DNA from: Trachythela sp. YZ-2020
Lineage: Eukaryota; Cnidaria; Anthozoa; Malacalcyonacea; Clavulariidae
Direction of reading: 5' to 3'
Length of the DNA stretch: 64,000 nucleotides
NCBI GenBank assembly: GCA_016169945.1
Contig: JADLSH010000026.1
Coordinates: 62,001 to 126,000 of the forward strand
Positions 21,367 through 34,200 of this stretch are shown one piece after another. Numbering within the stretch: position 1 is the first letter of the stretch; the number at the start of each line of letters is the position of its first letter. Both the position numbers and the translations under genes were made by a program. The notes beneath the pieces were generated by a model. The model did not search any database and was not told the DNA's origin. It was given only the letters and a program-made list of their open reading frames with translations.

Positions 21367-22739
21367 ATGATAATAATAATATTTTATTAGGATCCATCTT
21401 AGGTATATTAAAAGTACAATGGATTTACAAATTGAGTTATTACTTATACTTATATATAAATATCTAAAAATTTTAAAAACATTAAAACCAATATTAAGAC
21501 CTACATTATATGTACAAATTCAATTACGACATGCTCTTGGAATAAATGAGTTCTTATGCCGATCTGTTCCCGATATTATCATGTTCAAGTCATTATTCTG
21601 ATTTCTTAGATTGTATTTATGAGTTTTAATTGCTGGTAACATGGATGATCTGAGTCTCTTTGTATCTTTTGAAATTCCCTCCTGGTGGCTTCATCTCTTC
21701 TTCCTTTAAGCTAGCGAAACAAGATGGTCTTTGGGAAGGCCAATGATTTTCATACTTCTTGTCTGCACCTGTTCTATTTCCTTCTCCAGATATTTAGGAA
21801 GACCTCCCATACCGGTGATGCATACTCCAATATCGGTCTTATTTTAGAGATATAGGTTGTAAGTCCGACTTCAACAGGAAGTTTCGATCGTCTGCATTCT
21901 CTCAGATGGAAGAGTTTCTTGTTAGCTTTACGGATAATCTCGAATACATGCATGTTCCATTTTAGATTATTTTGCTGCCAAACGCCTAGAAGTTTGAAAT
22001 TTTCAACTCTCTCAATTACATTGTTACCTATTGTTAGTTTGGGGGGTTCACACATCGCTTTACGGAAACATATCCACATATCCTTAGTTTTCTTGTATTT
22101 AATTCCATTTTATTATCATTTGCCCATTGAATGAATGAATGAATGCAAATATTTAATCAGGGATGTCCGATTCAGCATAGCTGGTTTAAACGGAGCCCTG
22201 GCAAATATCATTTGCCCATTTTGATACTGCATCGACTACTTCTTGCATATTACTTTGTGAATCAGGATATATTAGTTCATCTTGTGTACAATCATCGGCG
22301 TATTTGCACGTATTAACCGTCAAATGATTAAGGTACAGAATCTTCTAGATCATCAACAAATACATTAAACAGAATTGGTGAAATAACTGAACTTTGAGGA
22401 ACTCCAGCTGGACACGGCATAGAGGTTGATAAGATACCCTGCAGTTTCACTTGTTGAGATCTTTGTGATAGGAAACTCCTAATCGAGCGATCCATAACCA
22501 AAAATGCTTATTAATGTTCTGTTTAGCGAGTTTTAAGAGCAAATGATCGACGAGGTCAAATGCCTTTCTAAAGTCAATAAACAACGCATGAACGCCATTC
22601 TTTCCATCCGATTTGTTGTCTGTGGCATTGAACCAATTCTGAGTTATATTAATCAGAGCAGAGACTGTGGATCGCTTAGCTGTAAAAGCATGCTGAGTGT
22701 CATTTAATTGGAGATCTGAATTGTTTAGTTTTAATTGAA
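21367..22739 (-). pseudogene. LINE reverse transcriptase remnant
   Basis: On the minus strand the RT box reads CPAGVPQSSVISPILFNVF (about 22420-22360) and a YADDCTQDEL box follows in a different frame (about 22300-22270). The post-RT segment 22079-21774 holds VENFKLLGVWQQNNLKW and LTTYISKIRPILEYASPVW. The 3' end (low coordinates) has an ATTATTATT microsatellite at 21367-21385. A second copy of the surrounding sequence at 23400-23480 lacks the insert and reads straight from GTTAGTT to CTCAAATGG, giving the empty site. Several frameshifts; dead. Confidence 0.8.
22129..22205 (-). mobile_element. 77-bp retroposed fragment with 15-bp target duplication
   Basis: The direct repeat TATCATTTGCCCATT at 22114-22128 and 22206-22220 flanks a segment ending (minus strand) in a CATT microsatellite tail. 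The head reads GGGCTCCGTTTAAACC; a similar word occurs at about 51588. It is the tail of a SINE or LINE family inserted into the dead LINE. Confidence 0.75.
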
Positions 22740-23279
22740 GTTCTCAAGTGGTTTGGATCTGAGAGTGAATCCAACCATAACCTGTATTGTCTGTTTTTCA
22801 TAAGTAATTAATTTACGTTCGTTTGAACGCAGCGAATTAGAACGTAATTTCAACATTCATGATTCAGTGCTATGCATGGCGAGCCGCGATAAGCAAAACA
22901 CAAAGGAAATTAATGTTTAATCAGTGTCTTGATACCACGGTAATAAACACCCATAAATTAACTCAACTTTCGCGTTGAATTTCTCTTTAAATACTGGTTC
23001 GTTTGAGATGTTGTGTAAACAACTCGTTTCTCGTGTTTCATCAGGGGATCCAAACACTCGAAAACAATAAAACAGTCGCGCTTCGCGCTCGTGTTTCATA
23101 CCGTTTTCTCGTGTTTGGATCCCCTGATGAAACACTCAAACTCGTTGTTTACATATAACATGAACTTGTGGTTAGCTCTTGACAACTGGACTCTGCAAAC
23201 TGGTTAACTTTAAAAAACAATTTACATTACTGAAAGTTCAAAAATGAAAAGTCTTCTAATGTTTAGACCTCTAATGTTT
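22740..23279 (+). repeat. local duplication, upstream copy (with inserts)
   Basis: Together with 21160-21366 this is the upstream copy of 23280-23757. Shared words include GGTTTGGATCTGAGAGTG, TTACGTTCGTTTGAACGC and GAACTTGTGGTTAGCTC. It carries two inserts that the other copy lacks: the LINE remnant, and about 270 bp with a hairpin. Confidence 0.75.
23015..23152. repeat. hairpin with about 42-bp arms
   Basis: GTAAACAACTCG...GGGGATCCAAACAC is mirrored by GTGTTTGGATCCCC...CGTTGTTTAC. The preceding 22897-23004 is repeated inverted at about 49277-49385, again next to a hairpin, so hairpin plus flank form one repeat family. Confidence 0.75.
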
Positions 23280-23757
23280 AGACCGATGGCGATGACTTGG
23301 CGTCTGGATCGGAAGATGAGAAACGTCTCAAAGACCGGTGATAAGAGGCTTCAAAATGCGATGGATTCTGTCTCTGATAATCAGCTCTTTCGTGGTATGT
23401 ATTGAGTTCATTATGGTTATTTTCTTCTATTGTACTTTGTTAGTTCTCAAATGGTTTGGATCTGAGAGTGAATCCAAATAAAAGGGGGAAATAATTTACG
23501 TTCGTTTGAACGCAGCAAATTAATTAGAACGTAATTTCAACATTCATGATTCAATGCTATGGCGAGCGATATGCCCCAAAATCTAGAATATTTCCCTTCT
23601 ACCACTCGCTGTCATCACCCTGGCCTAGTATATATATATATACATGAACTTGTGGTTAGCTCTTGACAACTGGACTCTGCAAACTGGTTAACTTTAAAAA
23701 ACAATGTAAAAGTGAAAGTTCAAAGATGAAAAGTCTTCTAATATTTAGACCTAGCAC
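23280..23757 (+). repeat. local duplication, downstream copy (empty sites)
   Basis: Collinear with 21160-21366 plus 22740-23279, without the LINE and hairpin inserts. It has a short AT microsatellite at 23630-23641. Confidence 0.75.
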
Positions 23758-24224
23758 TGGAAAAAATGAATCCAATACTCAAAAAAATTATGAGTTTTTC
23801 ATACTGTATGATTTTGTAATTATGTCGCCAGTAACAAGGTAAAGGACGTACTCTAAAGCCAATATCTCAATCACAAGCAAAGCCAATGTCTCAATCACGA
23901 GCCAAGCAAAGCCAATGTCTCAATCACGGGTGTGACTAAAAGGAGAGTTAAAATCGGAGAGTTAAATCAGAGAGTTAAGTTCGAGCCACGCCCACTTTTG
24001 TGAACGACCACGCCCACTTTCTTAACTCTCCCGATGGTATATTTGAACTAACGTCAGAGAATTAATTTTGATTTAACTCTATTGCTTAAAGAAATAAAAA
24101 GGAAGAGAGAGTTAACTTTGTCGTAACTCTCAAAATGCCAAAAAACGCTAAGCGAGAGAGTTAAGTTAGTTTTTCGAATAAATGGTGTCCATTACGGATT
24201 TCAATTTTGTAAAATAAAAAATGT
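23758..24224. other. simple repeats, left flank of the dynein array
   Basis: A roughly 26-bp tandem motif (AGCCAATGTCTCAATCAC) recurs three times at 23857-23935. GAGAGTTAA words occur repeatedly at 23940-24165, with two CACGCCCACTTT boxes. No gene seen. Confidence 0.55.
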
Positions 24225-24329
24225 TTGCGTAGCCATGACTACACACATTAGACAGTAAATCGCCTTCGATTACGAACATCAGTCGGGGGTCAATTTCGAT
24301 ATTAACATCCTCAATTTTACATTCAACGA

Positions 24330-24399
24330 TTCTTACCCTTAATCCTTGCAATCCTATTTCCAAAGCCAACCTTAACCCTAATCCAAACCCTAATTCCTG
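24330..24399. repeat. degenerate CCCTAA-like repeat, one per unit
   Basis: Words such as ACCCTTAATCC, ACCTTAACCCTAATCC and AACCCTAATTCC in a row, resembling decayed telomere repeat. Copies begin at about 31110, 37942 and 44762. It lies 100-170 bp inside the left end of the array. Confidence 0.55.
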
Positions 24400-24418
24400 T
24401 CACGTTATTTTGTGATAG

Positions 24419-24657
24419 TAATAGAGAGTTTAAGCTTCACGTTAATACGTCAAACGACAAACGCCAGGCGAAAAAAAATTTACGCTATAAGGCAATAAAG
24501 GAAAAATGAACTTGCTATTTTAAAACTGTAATGTATGATGATTCTTTGAGATGAGAAAGAAAATATGAAGCGAAGATGTTAAGCGAAAATTCGGCCAAGA
24601 AAATTCGACTCAGCCGTTTGCTGTTGCCCTCAAACGTGAAGCTTAAACTCCCTATTA
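24419..24657. mobile_element. MITE in dynein intron, one per unit
   Basis: Inverted ends TAATAGAGAGTTTAAGC and its complement GCTTAAACTCCCTATTA; 239 bp, non-coding. Copies at 31199-31437, 38031-38269 and 44851-45087. Confidence 0.7.
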
Positions 24658-26004
24658 TGAAAGTCATCGAAACGTCAAAATAATTGTATAGTAGACACTA
24701 ATTCACGCAGTTTTAAACCAGTGTCATTTAGATCATTATTGTACCCGTCTATTTGTAGCAGTGTATTTGGTGGCCTATACATAGAACTGAGAGATGTAGT
24801 TTGATTTTCTTGCTCCTTTGATCTTTGTGCCTTGTAAATTTACAGCTAGTATGCACAAGCTCTCATGAGGAAATACGAGTTGGCTCCATTGGAGAAAATA
24901 TTCGACCTACTGTAGCATCACTTTATAACGGTGAATACCAAACCCACCTGTTTGTAACGTGGTCAATAAGACATGATTATACAGCAAGAATTGTCTCATG
25001 AATTCACTTCTATCATCAACCCAGAGATACGCATAGGTATCGAAGGAATTTCTGTATTCTGTTGCCTTGTTTATGATTGTCGTTACGCGTTCCATGAGCT
25101 CTTGTCTCATCTCTGATAGTTCCAGCATGTCTTCCAGGTCAGCCTAGATAATAAATCAAGTATGCTTAGGCCTTATTAAAAGCCTACTGCATAGACTATG
25201 TACAGTACTAAATATGCACAGTAATAGTCGATAACTTATGAGAAAATATGCTATATATATATATGCAGAAGGTTTTTGTTTAAGAAAATTTCGAGCGAAA
25301 ATTATAGACATATTTAAGGCCTGGGGCCGGTTGTTCAAAAGCCGGTTAGCCTAACCGTGGGTTAACGAAAATCTTCAAATCAAACTTCGCAATCCCAGAA
25401 GTCTTTTCTGGATCAATAGAAGTTTTATTTTCTAAAGTTTTGAAACGAGCGGCTATGCAGAAATACATAACCCAAAACAGCGGGTTAAAATTTTACTTAA
25501 CTTAAAATCGCAGTCCTCATTTTCGTATTTGAAACCAAATAAACACCCTCTAACAGATACTGTGGCTAGAAAATGTACCTGATACTGCGAAGACTCATTA
25601 TGATCAGCCAATCTAGCGACAAGCGTTGCCATGGAATAAATATCACTGACAATACTTTCAACCATATCATAGAACCCATAAGTACCACTGCACTGACATA
25701 GTCCAGTGATGGTATGAACACCATATTTGGTGCTTGTAGTTCTAACTTTGCCTCAAATATTGCCAGTGTGTTCCTCTTGGGGTCAGTATTGTCCAGACAG
25801 TGTGTAATTGAGTGATGCGTGAATTGCATTGAAGAAGCCATCTACGACCATATCGTCGAGGTAGTCAACATACGCACGCCAGATCTCTGTGGATGCTTCT
25901 GCTTTGAACAGCTCCAGATTTTTCTAAAGGAAACAAGTTGAGGGATCAAATCATTAACCAGATACACTTGTGTCGATGTACTGTACAAAAAAGGTGGGTG
26001 TGTT

Positions 26005-26165
26005 GGTGGTTAGTGCAAGACTATATTGGTGGTTAGTGCATGTGCCTTTGACCTCTACAACTGGAGTTCGATTCCCGCAATAGCAGTTTTCTGATTATGA
26101 GTTGGCTTCAATCCCATGTGAAAAGAGTGCTAATATCTCGAACGTGTGGTGCCAGTGTAGGTAGC
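26005..26165 (+). mobile_element. degenerate tRNA-derived SINE, one per unit
   Basis: A-box-like TGGTGGTTAGTGC (doubled) and B-box-like GGAGTTCGATTCCC, followed by the ATGTGAAAAGAGTGCTAA segment also found in the SINEs at the left of the window. Copies begin at about 32786, 39618 and 46436. No tRNA structure. Confidence 0.55.
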
Positions 26166-26172
26166 GTCTATA

Positions 26173-26375
26173 CAATAAGCTTCTGGTCTTTAGGATCAAT
26201 CTACCTGGAAAATACAACAAGAACTTCGACGTTTCGAGCGAAGGTCCTTCGTCTGGAAGTTAGTTAACTTAGTTTGGCTACTAACTTCTAGACGAAGGGC
26301 CTTCCCTCGAAACGTCGAAGTTCTTGTTGTATTTTTTCAGGCGGTACATTAATCCTAAAGACTCGAAGCTTATTG
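26173..26375. mobile_element. palindromic MITE, 203 bp, one per unit
   Basis: Arms from CAATAAGCTTC... to ...GAAGCTTATTG, with the inner arms AATACAACAAGAACTTCGAC and complement around a short loop. Copies at about 32954, 39786 and 46603. Confidence 0.75.
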
Positions 26376-26505
26376 AAAAGAGTGCTCCCAGTTCTGCTCT
26401 ACCAAATACCACCGGTTTTCTCTGGATACTTCGCTTTCTCCCTTTAATGACACTAATACCAAATATGAGATGGCTTTTGCGAACCCTCAAGGGGGAATAG
26501 TTTAA

Positions 26506-26688
26506 GGTACGTTCACACGTTGCGATTTGTCGGGCCGATTTCAGATGCACGTTAATGATATTTGAAAAATACGTGGCAAACGTCATCAGGTGACATTATC
26601 GTGAAAGATAGTGAAACTGAAAATATTCGTCATTAACATTCAGCAAAACCTAGAATCGGCCCGACAAATCGCAACGTGTGAACGTACC
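26506..26688. mobile_element. MITE with 40-bp perfect termini and TTTAA duplication, one per unit
   Basis: The ends read GGTACGTTCACACGTTGCG and are mirrored at 26649-26688. TTTAA flanks both sides (26501-26505 and 26689-26693). Copies at about 33287, 40119 and 46932. Confidence 0.8.
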
Positions 26689-26979
26689 TTTAAACAGAAC
26701 TGATAGAGGTATGCAGTATCCAGTATTCGTCTCGTGTAGTCACGCGAGATCATTAGGTCATGCCAAATATTCTGCTATTTTGGGTGGCATTATCGTGGAT
26801 TTCATCGTAATGCCGTTTTCGTTAATATCTTGCGACATACTGAAAGTTATTTGTATAAAACAACGAGGAGTGTTTTGGTGTATTGATTGTTGTTTTAGCG
26901 TGTCTAGAACTCGAGTTATTGAGGAAAGTTGGCGTACGATTAACGTCAGCCATGTTGGATTTCATTTCAATTAGCTTGA

Positions 26980-27052
26980 ATTTGTCCAAAGGGAATGGTG
27001 GAATTTGTCCAATGGGAATGGTGGAATTTGTCCAATGGGAATGGTGGAAGTT
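26980..27052 (+). repeat. 24-bp tandem repeat x3, one per unit
   Basis: AATTTGTCCAATGGGAATGG-type unit repeated three times, followed at 27076-27107 by a small hairpin (CCACAGATTAAA and mirror). Confidence 0.8.
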
Positions 27053-27576
27053 GATACACAAAGTGGCGGAAGCTAAACCACAGATTAAAAATTCAATCTT
27101 TAATCTGTGGCTAAACACTTACGAGTCGTGACGTCACTTGCACGAGCGGAATTGATAAGATTTGTTCAGTTTTAGGTTATTTCATTTAGCAACATTGGAC
27201 CAAAGGATGGCCCACACTGAACATGTAGGCAGAACAGTTTAGAACTGTACAAATTAAGCCAGTCTTAGATGGAAACCATTTTCCTAACTGCGTGTGGATA
27301 CAATAAGATATAAAATATAAAACCTTCATTAAATCGTGGATTTTCTGCCCCGATTCTTCAATCATACTGTAGCGTTTCTTTTGGATGCCATCTTTCTCCT
27401 AAATTAGACACATGAAGTGGAAAAGACATGTCTCCACATAGTATACGAGGCTGTATAATAATGAGGTTATGGAACAGACATTGTTCTGAGGCAATAATGT
27501 ATATATTTTTAGGGGTAGACTGGTCAATAGGTGGTTTCACTAAGCATTATCATGCAGCAAATGGTGATCAACCTCA

Positions 27577-27883
27577 TAGACGGATTTTCAGATTTTGCCC
27601 CGGGGGGTGCCGAAAATTTAGGGAGGGGCGTCGAAAATTTAGGGGGGGAGCGACAGGGTGCGTAGTGCCGCCGAGCAAGCTGCAGCAGGGGTCTGGGGAC
27701 ACAGTTGGCAATGGGGGTAAGGGGCGAAGCCCCAGAACATTTTGAGATTAGTTCAAAATCCTTGTTTTTAGTCTTACTTAGTTCAAAATCTTTATTTCAA
27801 TCACACTACTGTCATTTATCCCAATGAGCATTTAAATTTGGGGTGCAAATTTTTGCGCACCCCGCACCCAAAAAATCCGTCTA
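27577..27883. mobile_element. G/C-rich MITE, one per unit
   Basis: Ends TAGACGGATTTT and AAAATCCGTCTA with GGGTGC/GCACCC inner arms, near a possible TCAACCT duplication (27568 and 27887). Open frames on the plus strand across it are not genes. Poly-G and poly-C tracts differ in length between units. Confidence 0.65.
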
Positions 27884-28293
27884 CGGTCAACCTGCACTGT
27901 GCTAAGTGTTATGTACATGATCAAGAACTAGAAGTGAATTAATATCTACTTCACGTACCTATATTTAACAAGCCTTCTCTCTTCTCCTTTGCGTTCATAC
28001 AGAGGTGCATCACACCATTTGGTCATGAGTTGGCCAATAGCCTCAACGTTGTCTTTCGCTGATTGTACGCGACGTTCCAAGTCATGAACTTGATCTCGTA
28101 TTCTTTCTATTATTTCGTACAATTTAGAGTTGACCACCTCATTGCACCGTCACACGTAAACCAGTCTATAGGTAGTGGTCTATGGAAGAGTGTTGTATGG
28201 GAAGGAACACCTCGCACCATGTGCTTTACTTTATTAACGAAAGAACAAATGAATAAATAAATGAATAATTTCCATGGCTGCTGCCAATCATAC

Positions 28294-31200
28294 CTTAAAG
28301 TCAGTGTCAATGCCATCAAAGCGTTTCGAATCCTCTGGCAGTTGATTTCGAATATCGTCAGAACCAATGAAAATACTCTCTAAATGAGACCAGGTGCGCT
28401 GAACTTCAAACCAAATAGAAATAACGGAATCCACAGTCGAAAGTTTCTTTTGCCAAGTGGACACTTCTTCCAAGAAATGACCGATGTATTTCGACGTGTG
28501 AGATTTTGTAGTTGAACCTAGCACATTGAAAAAAGAGTTAGAAATCAATTAAGATTGCACATTATTAGGGTATTTTACTAAACTAACTTTTCATGTTGAA
28601 AAGCTTTGTTCTTCCTACAGGTCGGGTAAAGGTTGTCTCTTATTCGTTCATCTGCTGAAGTATGCAGTTGTCTGATTATAATTTCAAATGTGAGAAAGGT
28701 TCGTCCTGTAGTAACACTGGAGCAATGAGGGATGCTCCAGTTTAGAACTGAGAAAGCTATCCCGTATATATAAAGTAAGTTAAGTTTAGTTTAGTTTCAA
28801 GAGCCACCAAATATAACAAATACTATACCTGGTTATCCTCGAGGGTCTCAATGAGTTCCTCACTAGATCTAAGCAATGAGATATGTGTACGTTGATGTGT
28901 CTCGTATTCAAACTCCATTGCAGACCATGTTACATCAAGTTCACCCAGCACTTTCTCCATACCCAATTCCTTAGTAGCTTTATCCACAATACCGCGAACT
29001 TCGTCTTCGTAGTTGTGAAGATTAAGTGCCAATAAGTCAGCCAAACATGTGTCCTCGTCCATAATGAATTTCACCTAAGGAATGAATATAAGAAAGATAT
29101 TATTCAAACGGTCTATTTTCAGCGTATATGTGTCCAAAAACAATGCCCTCACTTTAAAGTCAGATCACTACTTTTCATTGTCTTAGGCAGGATCTGGAAT
29201 TTGGGTGTCGAAATTTACGGTGAATGTCTTTGGGCAAGTTTGCGTATAAAATTTTTGATGGCTAAGTAAGACTGTAAGAGAAATCACGAATGACGCGTAG
29301 TTACAAACTTTGCCTGATAGATTCACATTCTGGTGTTAGGCAAATACGCTATTTATTGCCAATGCTAACAAATTTGTCTGTCAATGGCGATGATTAATTA
29401 AAGAACTTTGAAGAAAACAAGATCTCTCAGACAACGGCGATAAACAGAACATATACATTATACAAAGACGTTCGATTTGTAAATTTAGATATATTGTGTA
29501 TGACCGCTATAAACTTTTGCCAATTGAAGCCACCAAGTACAGTGTATAATGTTAACGTTTCACAAACTGTTCAAAAGGTGACAATATCATCTCTTTATCC
29601 AAACTACGAATCTCTTTCACAAACCGTTTACATTCCATTTCCATGGTTTCAACATTAATGTCACTCCATAATGTTGTCTTCCAGTCGTCGATACTCGTGA
29701 GCACGGCGTCGATCATATCCCACAGGCCCTTGAGGAGGAACACTTCACGTCTACACGCACGTAGTTGTTTGTAATCAGGGAAGTTGACTTCGAATAATCC
29801 TGCTGACCCACCCAACATCTTCATCTCTGCTTCCATCGCACAAATCTCACCATTCACCTAAAGAATACAAGTAAATAGAATACTCAATAACAATTGCATG
29901 TTCATTGGTACTGATACAGCTATCCAGTGTAAATATAAATTTAGTTTACTAAAGACTAAAGTCTACTTTGTCCTTTTACTCCATCTATAATACCAAACGA
30001 TTTTACTCATCAAAGAAAAAAGGTTGGGTATTAATGGCTTAATGATATATTTTGTGCTACCTTGTCAAGTTTTTCGTAAACGTTCTGTGAATTGAACATG
30101 AATGGTGCCGTCTTTCTGAAGTCTTCTCTGAACTCGTGTTGTTTAACCTGGGAAAGATAAATAGGTTCAGGTTTAAAACATAGACACAAGGTACCTCTTG
30201 ATTGTATACCAATACAATATTAGTACAAAAATTTATGTACGAACAATGCATGCTGATGCAGAGCATGATAGAAAGCTACGCTCAATCGTACTTCACATTC
30301 GTTGACTACATACTTACATCAAATTGACCACATTTCCTTCTGATAATGGCAACCTCTGCTGCTTGTAATTGAGCGACTTGTTGTTTCACAGTAACTGCGT
30401 TCTTCTTGCAGTTGTTCCATTGTTCTGTCAATTCCTAGAGAGAATTAAATGAATTATAGGACGATTTCCACACCATATTACATCACATCACATCACATCA
30501 CATCACATCACATCACATCACATCGACTCCACAGTACCACATTATATCACATAACAGAACACCATACCATATCATTTCACACTATACTGTTTTATACTAT
30601 TTCACACTATACCATATTTATCATAAAATACAGTATCATATCATATCATATCATATCATATCATATAATATCATACCATACCATACCATACCATACCACA
30701 AGCCAACATACCATACCAAACCACACATAAACAACGAAACAACATTTACCTGCAATTGCATATGTACTTCCTCGGGCAACTCCTGGCCATACGTCTTGAG
30801 TAACTCAATAGTTTGTTTCAATGGTTCAAACATTTCATCTGTAGTAGCCTGGTGATCTTTCACTGCCATTAAATGACTCATAACAGCTACCAAACCATCA
30901 TAGTCACCTTCGGCTACCTCCTGAGCTAGACCAACATCAGCAATCCTGATAAACTCTACCAGGTCGTTCAAACTGAATAGAAAGACAATACAGGTTCTAG
31001 GATGATGCGTAGCCATGACTACACACATTAGACAGTAAATCGCCTTCGATTACGAACATCAGTCGGGGGTCAATTTCGATATTAACATCCTCAATTTTAC
31101 ATTCAACGATTCTTACCCTTAATCCTTGCAATCCTATTTCCAAAGCCAACCTTAACCCTAATCCAAACCCTAATTCCTGTCACGTTATTTTGTGATAGTA

Positions 31201-34200
31201 ATAGAGAGTTTAAGCTTCACGTTAATACGTCAAACGACAAACGCCAGGCGAAAAAAAATTTACGCTATAAGGCAATAAAGGAAAAATGAACTTGCTATTT
31301 TAAAACTGTAATGTATGATGATTCTTTGAGATGAGAAAGAAAATATGAAGCGAAGATGTTAAGCGAAAATTCGGCCAAGAAAATTCGACTCAGCCGTTTG
31401 CTGTTGCCCTCAAACGTGAAGCTTAAACTCCCTATTATGAAAGTCATCGAAACGTCAAAATAATTGTATAGTGGACACTAATTCACGCAGTTTTAAACCA
31501 GTGTCATTTAGATCATTATTGTACCCGTCTATTTGTAGCAGTGTATTTGGTGGCCTATACATAGAACTGAGAGATGTAGTTTGATTTTCTTGCTCCTTTG
31601 ATCTTTGTGCCTTGTAAATTTACAGCTAGTATGCACAAGCTCTCATGAGGAAATACGAGTTGGCTCCATTGGAGAAAATATTCGACCTACTGTAGCATCA
31701 CTTTATAACGGTGAATACCAAACCCACCTGTTTGTAACGTGGTCAATAAGACATGATTATACAGCAAGAATTGTCTCATGAATTCACTTCTATCATCAAC
31801 CCAGAGATACGCATAGGTATCGAAGGAATTTCTGTATTCTGTTGCCTTGTTTATGATTGTCGTTACGCGTTCCATGAGCTCTTGTCTCATCTCTGATAGT
31901 TCCAGCATGTCTTCCAGGTCAGCCTAGATAATAAATCAAGTATGCTTAGGCCTTATTAAAAGCCTACTGCATAGACTATGTACAGTACTAAATATGCACA
32001 GTAATAGTCGATAACTTATGAGAAAATATGCTATATATATATATGCAGAAGGGTTTTTGTTTAAGAAAATTTCGAGCGAAAATTATAGACATATTTAAGG
32101 CCTGGGGCCGGTTGTTCAAAAGCCGGTTAGCCTAACCGTGGGTTAACGAAAATCTTCAAATCAAACTTCGCAATCCCAGAAGTCTTTTCTGGATCAATAG
32201 AAGTTTTATTTTCTAAAGTTTTGAAACGAGCGGCTATGCAGAAATACATAACCCAAAACAGCGGGTTAAAATTTTACTTAACTTAAAATCGCAGTCCTCA
32301 TTTTCGTATTTGAAACCAAATAAACACCCTCTAACAGATACTGTGGCTAGAAAATGTACCTGATACTGCGAAGACTCATTATGATCAGCCAATCTAGCGA
32401 CAAGCGTTGCCATGGAATAAATATCACTGACAATACTTTCAACCATATCATAGAACCCATAAGTACCACTGCACTGACATAGTCCAGTGATGGTATGAAC
32501 ACCATATTTGGTGCTTGTAGTTCTAACTTTGCCTCAAATATTGCCAGTGTGTTCCTCTTGGGGTCAGTATTGTCCAGACAGTGTGTAATTGAGTGATGCG
32601 TGAATTGCATTGAAGAAGCCATCTACGACCATATCGTCGAGGTAGTCAACATACGCACGCCAGATCTCTGTGGATGCTTCTGCTTTGAACAGCTCCAGAT
32701 TTTTCTAAAGGAAACAAGTTGAGGGATCAAATCATTAACCAGATACACTTGTGTCGATGTACTGTACAAAAAAGGTGGGTGTGTTGGTGGTTAGTGCAAG
32801 ACTATATTGGTGGTTAGTGCATGTGCCTTTGACCTCTACAACTGGAGTTCGATTCCCGCAATAGCAGTTTTCTGATTATGAGTTGGCTTCAATCCCATGT
32901 GAAAAGAGTGCTAATATCTCGAACGTGTGGTGCCAGTGTAGGTAGCGTCTATACAATAAGCTTCTGGTCTTTAGGATCAATCTACCTGGAAAATACAACA
33001 AGAACTTCCACGTTTCGAGCGAAGGTCCTTCGTCTGGAAGTTAGTTAACTTAGTTTGGCTACTAACTTCTAGACGAAGGGCCTTCCCTCGAAACGTCGAA
33101 GTTCTTGTTGTATTTTTTCAGGCGGTACATTAATCCTAAAGACTCGAAGCTTATTGAAAAGAGTGCTCCCAGTTCTGCTCTACCAAATACCACCGGTTTT
33201 CTCTGGATACTTCGCTTTCTCCCTTTAATGACACTAATACCAAATATGAGATGGCTTTTGCGAACCCTCAAGGGGGAATAGTTTAAGGTACGTTCACACG
33301 TTGCGATTTGTCGGGCCGATTTCAGATGCACGTTAATGATATTTGAAAAATACGTGGCAAACGTCATCAGGTGACATTATCGTGAAAGATAGTGAAACTG
33401 AAAATATTCGTCATTAACATTCAGCAAAACCTAGAATCGGCCCGACAAATCGCAACGTGTGAACGTACCTTTAAACAGAACTGATAGAGGTATGCAGTAT
33501 CCAGTATTCGTCTCGTGTAGTCACGCGAGATCATTAGGTCATGCCAAATATTCTGCTATTTTGGGTGGCATTATCGTGGATTTCATCGTAATGCCGTTTT
33601 CGTTAATATCTTGCGACATACTGAAAGTTATTTGTATAAAACAACGAGGAGTGTTTTGGTGTATTGATTGTTGTTTTAGCGTGTCTAGAACTCGAGTTAT
33701 TGAGGAAAGTTGGCGTACGATTAACGTCAGCCATGTTGGATTTCATTTCAATTAGCTTGAATTTGTCCAAAGGGAATGGTGGAATTTGTCCAATGGGAAT
33801 GGTGGAATTTGTCCAATGGGAATGGTGGAAGTTGATACACAAAGTGGCGGAAGCTAAACCACAGATTAAAAATTCAATCTTTAATCTGTGGCTAAACACT
33901 TACGAGTCGTGACGTCACTTGCACGAGCGGAATTGATAAGATTTGTTCAGTTTTAGGTTATTTCATTTAGCAACATTGGACCAAAGGATGGCCCACACTG
34001 AACATGTAGGCAGAACAGTTTAGAACTGTACAAATTAAGCCAGTCTTAGATGGAAACCATTTTCCTAACTGCGTGTGGATACAATAAGATATAAAATATA
34101 AAACCTTCATTAAATCGTGGATTTTCTGCCCCGATTCTTCAATCATACTGTAGCGTTTCTTTTGGATGCCATCTTTCTCCTAAATTAGACACATGAAGTG

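Larger units (their letters stand above)
24948..28137 (-). pseudogene. dynein heavy chain tail fragment, unit 1 (part 1 only)
   Basis: Exons on the minus strand are about 28137-27959, 27398-27324 (EKDGIQKKRYSMIEESGQKI), 25923-25579 and 25143-24948. They encode the N-terminal tail of an axonemal outer-arm dynein heavy chain of the DNAH9/11/17 class, the force-generating ATPase of cilia; only non-motor sequence is present. Lesions are as in unit 2: two opposite frameshifts in the third exon (near 25798 and 25695) with a stop between them, and an internal deletion in the fourth (near 24985). This unit also has its own 2-base loss in the first exon. The continuation (part 2) is missing because the array ends in the following intron. 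Confidence 0.85.
24225..28244 (+). repeat. tandem array unit 1 (partial, 4.0 kb)
   Basis: Leftmost, incomplete copy. Identity with the other units begins at TGCGTAGCC (24225), within what is an intron of the dynein fragment. It lacks the part-2 exons. It has a 2-base loss near 27980 relative to the other units, and a shorter G run at 27838. Confidence 0.95.

Noticed and set aside
25579..25923. Compensating frameshifts as a tiny intron (GTCAGTGCAG) in the dynein exon
   Set aside because: A 10-nt intron is implausible and an in-frame stop lies between the two shifts.
26005..26165. tRNA gene
   Set aside because: A and B boxes are present but no acceptor or anticodon stem forms; a degenerate SINE fits better.
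26980..27052. Short spaced repeats as a CRISPR array
   Set aside because: Three adjacent 24-bp tandem copies without spacers in an animal intron.
27428..27745. Plus-strand open frame of 105-132 codons repeated in units at 27428, 34209 and 41040
   Set aside because: It crosses a G/C-rich MITE in an intron, its length changes with homopolymer differences between units, and it has no motif. Recurrence comes from the tandem array.
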